Source: Nakaseomyces glabratus
Taxonomy: Eukaryota; Ascomycota; Saccharomycetes; Saccharomycetales; Saccharomycetaceae
Reading direction: 5' to 3'
DNA: 64,000 nt
Assembly (NCBI RefSeq): GCF_010111755.1
Contig: NC_088957.1
Location: 1-64,000, forward strand
Shown here: positions 10,201 through 19,200 of the stretch, in pieces
Position numbering within the stretch: position 1 is the stretch's first letter
Layout: every line of letters starts with the position of its first letter
Notes under the pieces: generated by a model
The model's input: only the letters and a program-made list of their open reading frames with translations
Databases searched by the model: none
What the model was told of the DNA's origin: nothing
Position numbers and translations under genes: made by a program

Positions 10201-13200
10201 AGTCACCGTTGCCCTTGTCGATCGTCGTCGTGTAGTCGGCCTCGCCGGCATCACTTGGCTTCAATGGGATGGTGGTGGTGATCGTGGTAGGCTTGCCGTC
10301 AGAGTCCTTGGTCGTGATGTGCGAAACAAGGTCTGTCTCGAAGTCACCGTTGCCCTTGTCGATCGTCGTCGTGTAGTCGGCCTCGCCGGCATCACTTGGC
10401 TTCAATGGGATGGTGGTGGTGATCGTGGTAGGCTTGCCGTCAGAGTCCTTGGTCGTGATGTGCGAAACAAGGTCTGTCTCGAAGTCACCGTTGCCCTTGT
10501 CGATCGTCGTCGTGTAGTCGGCCTCGCCGGCATCACTTGGCTTCAATGGGATGGTGGTGGTGATCGTGGTAGGCTTGCCGTCAGAGTCCTTGGTCGTGAT
10601 GTGCGAAACAAGGTCTGTCTCGAAGTCACCGTTGCCCTTGTCGATCGTCGTCGTGTAGTCGGCCTCGCCGCTAGCAGTGATGGTGGAGATAGTGGTCGTA
10701 CCTGTACGGGTAACCCCATCCTCGCCCTCAGATGGCGAGTAAGAGATCACAACTGTCTTGCTACTACCGTCGTCCTCCGTCACAGTGGTTGTCACAACTG
10801 GTGGCTGTGAGTAAGGTGGAGCAGACGTGTACACGCCGTCGTCTACCTGATCGAAGGAGGCCATCGTGGTGGTGTATGTAACAGTGTTACCGTCTGAATC
10901 AGTGGTGGTGATGTGGGAGACTACTTCTGTGATGGTGTGACCGTCGGAAGTAATGGTGGTGGTGTGGTCGGCCTCGCCGGCATCACTTGGCTTCAATGGG
11001 ATGGTGGTGGTGATCGTGGTAGGCTTGCCGTCAGAGTCCTTGGTCGTGATGTGCGAAACAAGGTCTGTCTCGAAGTCACCGTTGCCCTTGTCGATCGTCG
11101 TCGTGTAGTCGGCCTCGCCGGCATCACTTGGCTTCAATGGGATGGTGGTGGTGATCGTGGTAGGCTTGCCGTCAGAGTCCTTGGTCGTGATGTGCGAAAC
11201 AAGGTCTGTCTCGAAGTCACCGTTGCCCTTGTCGATCGTCGTCGTGTAGTCGGCCTCGCCGGCATCACTTGGCTTCAATGGGATGGTGGTGGTGATCGTG
11301 GTAGGCTTGCCGTCAGAGTCCTTGGTCGTGATGTGCGAAACAAGGTCTGTCTCGAAGTCACCGTTGCCCTTGTCGATCGTCGTCGTGTAGTCGGCCTCGC
11401 CGGCATCACTTGGCTTCAATGGGATGGTGGTGGTGATCGTGGTAGGCTTGCCGTCAGAGTCCTTGGTCGTGATGTGCGAAACAAGGTCTGTCTCGAAGTC
11501 ACCGTTGCCCTTGTCGATCGTCGTCGTGTAGTCGGCCTCGCCGGCATCACTTGGCTTCAATGGGATGGTGGTGGTGATCGTGGTAGGCTTGCCGTCAGAG
11601 TCCTTGGTCGTGATGTGCGAAACAAGGTCTGTCTCGAAGTCACCGTTGCCCTTGTCGATCGTCGTCGTGTAGTCGGCCTCGCCGGCATCACTTGGCTTCA
11701 ATGGGATGGTGGTGGTGATCGTGGTAGGCTTGCCGTCAGAGTCCTTGGTCGTGATGTGCGAAACAAGGTCTGTCTCGAAGTCACCGTTGCCCTTGTCGAT
11801 CGTCGTCGTGTAGTCGGCCTCGCCGGCATCACTTGGCTTCAATGGGATGGTGGTGGTGATCGTCGTAGGCTTGCCGTCAGAGTCCTTGGTCGTGATGTGC
11901 GAAACAAGGTCTGTCTCGAAGTCACCGTTGCCCTTGTCGATCGTCGTCGTGTAGTCGGCCTCGCCGGCATCACTTGGCTTCAATGGGATGGTGGTGGTGA
12001 TCGTGGTAGGCTTGCCGTCAGAGTCCTTGGTCGTGATGTGCGAAACAAGGTCTGTCTCGAAGTCACCGTTGCCCTTGTCGATCGTCGTCGTGTAGTCGGC
12101 CTCGCCGGCATCACTTGGCTTCAATGGGATGGTGGTGGTGATCGTGGTAGGCTTGCCGTCAGAGTCCTTGGTCGTGATGTGCGAAACAAGGTCTGTCTCG
12201 AAGTCACCGTTGCCCTTGTCGATCGTCGTCGTGTAGTCGGCCTCGCCGGCATCACTTGGCTTCAATGGGATGGTGGTGGTGATCGTGGTAGGCTTGCCGT
12301 CAGAGTCCTTGGTCGTGATGTGCGAAACAAGGTCTGTCTCGAAGTCACCGTTGCCCTTGTCGATCGTCGTCGTGTAGTCGGCCTCGCCGGCATCACTTGG
12401 CTTCAATGGGATGGTGGTGGTGATCGTGGTAGGCTTGCCGTCAGAGTCCTTGGTCGTGATGTGCGAAACAAGGTCTGTCTCGAAGTCACCGTTGCCCTTG
12501 TCGATCGTCGTCGTGTAGTCGGCCTCGCCGGCATCACTTGGCTTCAATGGGATGGTGGTGGTGATCGTGGTAGGCTTGCCGTCAGAGTCCTTGGTCGTGA
12601 TGTGCGAAACAAGGTCTGTCTCGAAGTCACCGTTGCCCTTGTCGATCGTCGTCGTGTAGTCGGCCTCGCCGGCATCACTTGGCTTCAATGGGATGGTGGT
12701 GGTGATCGTGGTAGGCTTGCCGTCAGAGTCCTTGGTCGTGATGTGCGAAACAAGGTCTGTCTCGAAGTCACCGTTGCCCTTGTCGATCGTCGTCGTGTAG
12801 TCGGCCTCGCCGCTAGCAGTGATGGTGGAGATAGTGGTCGTACCTGTACGGGTAACCCCATCCTCGCCCTCAGATGGCGAGTAAGAGATCACAACTGTCT
12901 TGCTACTACCGTCGTCCTCCGTCACAGTGGTTGTCACAACTGGTGGCTGTGAGTAAGGTGGAGCAGACGTGTACACGCCGTCGTCTACCTGATCGAAGGA
13001 GGCCATCGTGGTGGTGTATGTAACAGTGTTACCGTCTGAATCAGTGGTGGTGATGTGGGAGACTACTTCTGTGATGGTGTGACCGTCGGAAGTAATGGTG
13101 GTGGTGTGGTCGGCCTCGCCGGCATCACTTGGCTTCAATGGGATGGTGGTGGTGATCGTGGTAGGCTTGCCGTCAGAGTCCTTGGTCGTGATGTGCGAAA

Positions 13201-16200
13201 CAAGGTCTGTCTCGAAGTCACCGTTGCCCTTGTCGATCGTCGTCGTGTAGTCGGCCTCGCCGGCATCACTTGGCTTCAATGGGATGGTGGTGGTGATCGT
13301 GGTAGGCTTGCCGTCAGAGTCCTTGGTCGTGATGTGCGAAACAAGGTCTGTCTCGAAGTCACCGTTGCCCTTGTCGATCGTCGTCGTGTAGTCGGCCTCG
13401 CCGGCATCACTTGGCTTCAATGGGATGGTGGTGGTGATCGTGGTAGGCTTGCCGTCAGAGTCCTTGGTCGTGATGTGCGAAACAAGGTCTGTCTCGAAGT
13501 CACCGTTGCCCTTGTCGATCGTCGTCGTGTAGTCGGCCTCGCCGCTAGCAGTGATGGTGGAGATAGTGGTCGTACCTGTACGGGTAACCCCATCCTCGCC
13601 CTCAGATGGCGAGTAAGAGATCACAACTGTCTTGCTACTACCGTCGTCCTCCGTCACAGTGGTTGTCACAACTGGTGGCTGTGAGTAAGGTGGAGCAGAC
13701 GTGTACACGCCGTCGTCTACCTGATCGAAGGAGGCCATCGTGGTGGTGTATGTAACAGTGTTACCGTCTGAATCAGTGGTGGTGATGTGGGAGACTACTT
13801 CTGTGATGGTGTGACCGTCGGAAGTAATGGTGGTGGTGTGGTCGGCCTCGCCGGCATCACTTGGCTTCAATGGGATGGTGGTGGTGATCGTGGTAGGCTT
13901 GCCGTCAGAGTCCTTGGTCGTGATGTGCGAAACAAGGTCTGTCTCGAAGTCACCGTTGCCCTTGTCGATCGTCGTCGTGTAGTCGGCCTCGCCGGCATCA
14001 CTTGGCTTCAATGGGATGGTGGTGGTGATCGTGGTAGGCTTGCCGTCAGAGTCCTTGGTCGTGATGTGCGAAACAAGGTCTGTCTCGAAGTCACCGTTGC
14101 CCTTGTCGATCGTCGTCGTGTAGTCGGCCTCGCCGGCATCACTTGGCTTCAATGGGATGGTGGTGGTGATCGTGGTAGGCTTGCCGTCAGAGTCCTTGGT
14201 CGTGATGTGCGAAACAAGGTCTGTCTCGAAGTCACCGTTGCCCTTGTCGATCGTCGTCGTGTAGTCGGCCTCGCCGGCATCACTTGGCTTCAATGGGATG
14301 GTGGTGGTGATCGTGGTAGGCTTGCCGTCAGAGTCCTTGGTCGTGATGTGCGAAACAAGGTCTGTCTCGAAGTCACCGTTGCCCTTGTCGATCGTCGTCG
14401 TGTAGTCGGCCTCGCCGGCATCACTTGGCTTCAATGGGATGGTGGTGGTGATCGTGGTAGGCTTGCCGTCAGAGTCCTTGGTCGTGATGTGCGAAACAAG
14501 GTCTGTCTCGAAGTCACCGTTGCCCTTGTCGATCGTCGTCGTGTAGTCGGCCTCGCCGGCATCACTTGGCTTCAATGGGATGGTGGTGGTGATCGTGGTA
14601 GGCTTGCCGTCAGAGTCCTTGGTCGTGATGTGCGAAACAAGGTCTGTCTCGAAGTCACCGTTGCCCTTGTCGATCGTCGTCGTGTAGTCGGCCTCGCCGG
14701 CATCACTTGGCTTCAATGGGATGGTGGTGGTGATCGTGGTAGGCTTGCCGTCAGAGTCCTTGGTCGTGATGTGCGAAACAAGGTCTGTCTCGAAGTCACC
14801 GTTGCCCTTGTCGATCGTCGTCGTGTAGTCGGCCTCGCCGGCATCACTTGGCTTCAATGGGATGGTGGTGGTGATCGTGGTAGGCTTGCCGTCAGAGTCC
14901 TTGGTCGTGATGTGCGAAACAAGGTCTGTCTCGAAGTCACCGTTGCCCTTGTCGATCGTCGTCGTGTAGTCGGCCTCGCCGGCATCACTTGGCTTCAATG
15001 GGATGGTGGTGGTGATCGTGGTAGGCTTGCCGTCAGAGTCCTTGGTCGTGATGTGCGAAACAAGGTCTGTCTCGAAGTCACCGTTGCCCTTGTCGATCGT
15101 CGTCGTGTAGTCGGCCTCGCCGGCATCACTTGGCTTCAATGGGATGGTGGTGGTGATCGTGGTAGGCTTGCCGTCAGAGTCCTTGGTCGTGATGTGCGAA
15201 ACAAGGTCTGTCTCGAAGTCACCGTTGCCCTTGTCGATCGTCGTCGTGTAGTCGGACTCCTCGATTTTTGATTTTGAATAACTTGAGGATGACGTATATG
15301 GGGCTTGTGCATCTATATAGTCACGTGTAGCGTGGAACAGAGTGCTGCTCGTAACAATATCGCCCTTCTCATCAGTGGTGATGAAGAACGAGATCCAGTC
15401 CGACTCAATGTAGTCCGACGCAGTGGTGGCTGTCACAGTCACCGGTGGAGGACTGTAGGTGGCCGTCGAGTTTGTCGTGATCAGACCCCCGAATTCATTG
15501 GTGGTCGTCCAGTAGCTGATGACCAGGTACTCAGTCACTTCGTTGCCCAGATCAACTGTCTTCGTCACAGCTGGAGGTGCAGGCCCGAACGACGTGTGGG
15601 GGGCCTCCGGCAAGTTGTAGTCACGCGTGGCGTTGAACAGAGTGCTGCTCGTAACAATATCGCCCTTCTCATCAGTGGTGATGAAGAACGAGATCCAGTC
15701 CGACTCAATGTAGTCCGACGCAGTGGTGGCTGTCACAGTCACCGGTGGAGGACTGTAGGTGGCCGTCGAGTTTGTCGTGATCAGACCCCCGAATTCATTG
15801 GTGGTCGTCCAGTAGCTGATGACCAGGTACTCAGTCACTTCGTTGCCCAGATCAACTGTCTTCGTCACAGCTGGAGGTGCAGGCCCGAACGACGTGTGGG
15901 GGGCCTCCGGCAAGTTGTAGTCACGCGTGGCGTTGAACAGAGTGCTGCTCGTAACAATATCGCCCTTCTCATCAGTGGTGATGAAGAACGAGATCCAGTC
16001 CGACTCAATGTAGTCCGACGCAGTGGTGGCTGTCACAGTCACCGGTGGAGGACTGTAGGTGGCCGTCGAGTTTGTCGTGATCAGACCCCCGAATTCATTG
16101 GTGGTCGTCCAGTAGCTGATGACCAGGTACTCAGTCACTTCGTTGCCCAGATCAACTGTCTTCGTCACAGCTGGAGGTGCAGGCCCGAACGACGTGTGGG

Positions 16201-19200
16201 GGGCCTCCGGCAAGTTGTAGTCACGCGTGGCGTTGAACAGAGTGCTGCTCGTAACAATATCGCCCTTCTCATCAGTGGTGATGAAGAACGAGATCCAGTC
16301 CGACTCAATGTAGTCCGACGCAGTGGTGGCTGTCACAGTCACCGGTGGAGGACTGTAGGTGGTCGTCGAGTTTGTCGTGATCAGACCCCCGAATTCATTG
16401 GTGGTCGTCCAGTAGCTGATGACCAGGTACTCAGTCACTTCGTTGCCCAGATCAACTGTCTTCGTCACAGCTGGAGGTGCAGGCCCGAACGACGTGTGGG
16501 GGGCCTCCGGCAAGTTGTAGTCACGCGTGGCGTTGAACAGAGTGCTGCTCGTAACAATATCGCCCTTCTCATCAGTGGTGATGAAGAACGAGATCCAGTC
16601 CGACTCAATGTAGTCCGACGCAGTGGTGGCTGTCACAGTCACCGGTGGAGGACTGTAGGTGGCCGTCGAGTTTGTCGTGATCAGACCCCCGAATTCATTG
16701 GTGGTCGTCCAGTAGCTGATGACCAGGTACTCAGTCACTTCGTTGCCCAGATCAACTGTCTTCGTCACAGCTGGAGGTGCAGGCCCGAACGACGTGTGGG
16801 GGGCCTCCGGCAAGTTGTAGTCACGCGTGGCGTTGAACAGAGTGCTGCTCGTAACAATATCGCCCTTCTCATCAGTGGTGATGAAGAACGAGATCCAGTC
16901 CGACTCAATGTAGTCCGACGCAGTGGTGGCTGTCACAGTCACCGGTGGAGGACTGTAGGTGGCCGTCGAGTTTGTCGTGATCAGACCCCCGAATTCATTG
17001 GTGGTCGTCCAGTAGCTGATGACCAGGTACTCAGTCACTTCGTTGCCCAGATCAACTGTCTTCGTCACAGCTGGAGGTGCAGGCCCGAACGACGTGTGGG
17101 GGGCCTCCGGCAAGTTGTAGTCACGCGTGGCGTTGAACAGAGTGCTGCTCGTAACAATATCGCCCTTCTCATCAGTGGTGATGAAGAACGAGATCCAGTC
17201 CGACTCAATGTAGTCCGACGCAGTGGTGGCTGTCACAGTCACCGGTGGAGGACTGTAGGTGGCCGTCGAGTTTGTCGTGATCAGACCCCCGAATTCATTG
17301 GTGGTCGTCCAGTAGCTGATGACCAGGTACTCAGTCACTTCGTTGCCCAGATCAACTGTCTTCGTCACAGCTGGAGGTGCAGGCCCGAACGACGTGTGGG
17401 GGGCCTCCGGCAAGTTGTAGTCACGCGTGGCGTTGAACAGAGTGCTGCTCGTAACAATATCGCCCTTCTCATCAGTGGTGATGAAGAACGAGATCCAGTC
17501 CGACTCAATGTAGTCCGACGCAGTGGTGGCTGTCACAGTCACCGGTGGAGGACTGTAGGTGGCCGTCGAGTTTGTCGTGATCAGACCCCCGAATTCATTG
17601 GTGGTCGTCCAGTAGCTGATGACCAGGTACTCAGTCACTTCGTTGCCCAGATCAACTGTCTTCGTCACAGCTGGAGGTGCAGGCCCGAACGACGTGTGGG
17701 GGGCCTCCGGCAAGTTGTAGTCACGCGTGGCGTTGAACAGAGTGCTGCTCGTAACAATATCGCCCTTCTCATCAGTGGTGATGAAGAACGAGATCCAGTC
17801 CGACTCAATGTAGTCCGACGCAGTGGTGGCTGTCACAGTCACCGGTGGAGGACTGTAGGTGGCCGTCGAGTTTGTCGTGATCAGACCCCCGAATTCATTG
17901 GTGGTCGTCCAGTAGCTGATGACCAGGTACTCAGTCACTTCGTTGCCCAGATCAACTGTCTTCGTCACAGCTGGAGGTGCAGGCCCGTGCAATGGTATGG
18001 TCGTTGTGATTGTGGTAGGCTTGCCGTCAGAGTCCTTGGTCGTGATGTGCGAAACAAGGTCTGTCTCGAAGTCACCGTTGCCCTTGTCGATCGTCGTCGT
18101 ATAATCGGAATTTTCTGTGGATACAGGTTGGAGGTTGATTCCTATTTCACTTGCATACTTGTGAAAACTAAAATATCCGTTCCTTGCATCATGACCACCT
18201 TGTACGTATCCAAAGGTGATGTTGTAATTGTGATCACCTATTACAGATATCGACTTTTGTGACGTAAGATTTTTTACCTCAATGACATTGTTTTCAGCCG
18301 TTGCGATTACATCTTTACTATCACCGTCGAAGAAATATATCAAACCCAGCTGTTGTAACGCACTATTTCCATACTGTAAATAATTGAGATTTAAAAACTT
18401 AAAGCCATCTTGACCTTCTGGAAGTAAGATATAGTTAAGGACATATTGAGGCCCCAATAATGGGCCTTCACCGAGGTCAATTGTGATTGGTGAAACGATT
18501 GAATACCCTTGATAACCTAATGAACGAATTAGTACATTTTCTGTTCCTTTAAAAATATCCGCATAAACGCCAATAAAAGCTTGACAGTGTATATTACCTG
18601 ATAAATCATTCTGAATAGTGAATACACCATTTTCATCAATGTGGTCAGGACCAAGATCTACTCTCCATAACTTGTCATCAAAGTAGCCATCTACTTTCGA
18701 GTCACTTCTCAACACCTCGAGATTACCCAATATGGCTAATGGTGAGTTATTAGGAGCCTTGTACGTGCCACCGATATGAATTGAGGGGTTAAATGTTATA
18801 TCAGCAACAATACCAATACCGGTTGTCTTTGGTAATTTAATTCTCATAAGACTATTTTTTGATATAAAGACCCCATCAGCACCGGTGTTGATATCGAATG
18901 TAAAAGTACTGTAGTCATAGTCTGACGCAACAATGTTATATGACAATGAGCTACCATCAAAGATAAACTGTGATTCATCATCTATACTTACCTTGCCATT
19001 GATAACTATTGAATATGGAGTGCCATCACCTGAAGGCGCAGTTATAGTAAGTACAGAATTGCCAGACAGTGAAATACCTTCTGGTAATTTGATAGTTGTG
19101 AAATCATTAAGTGTCACCTTAGCATTTTTCAGAACCATCAGTTCGTCATCTTCGTAGGTTGTCAATCCAAGCGTAGCACTGTCAAGGACAATTTCTTGAT

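Noticed and set aside
5417..18262. Long plus-strand open frames (up to 985 codons) opposite the adhesin
   Set aside because: They mirror the repeat periods exactly, several start with non-ATG codons, and the 141/309/300-bp units have multiples of three without stops in that frame. They are shadows of the real minus-strand gene.
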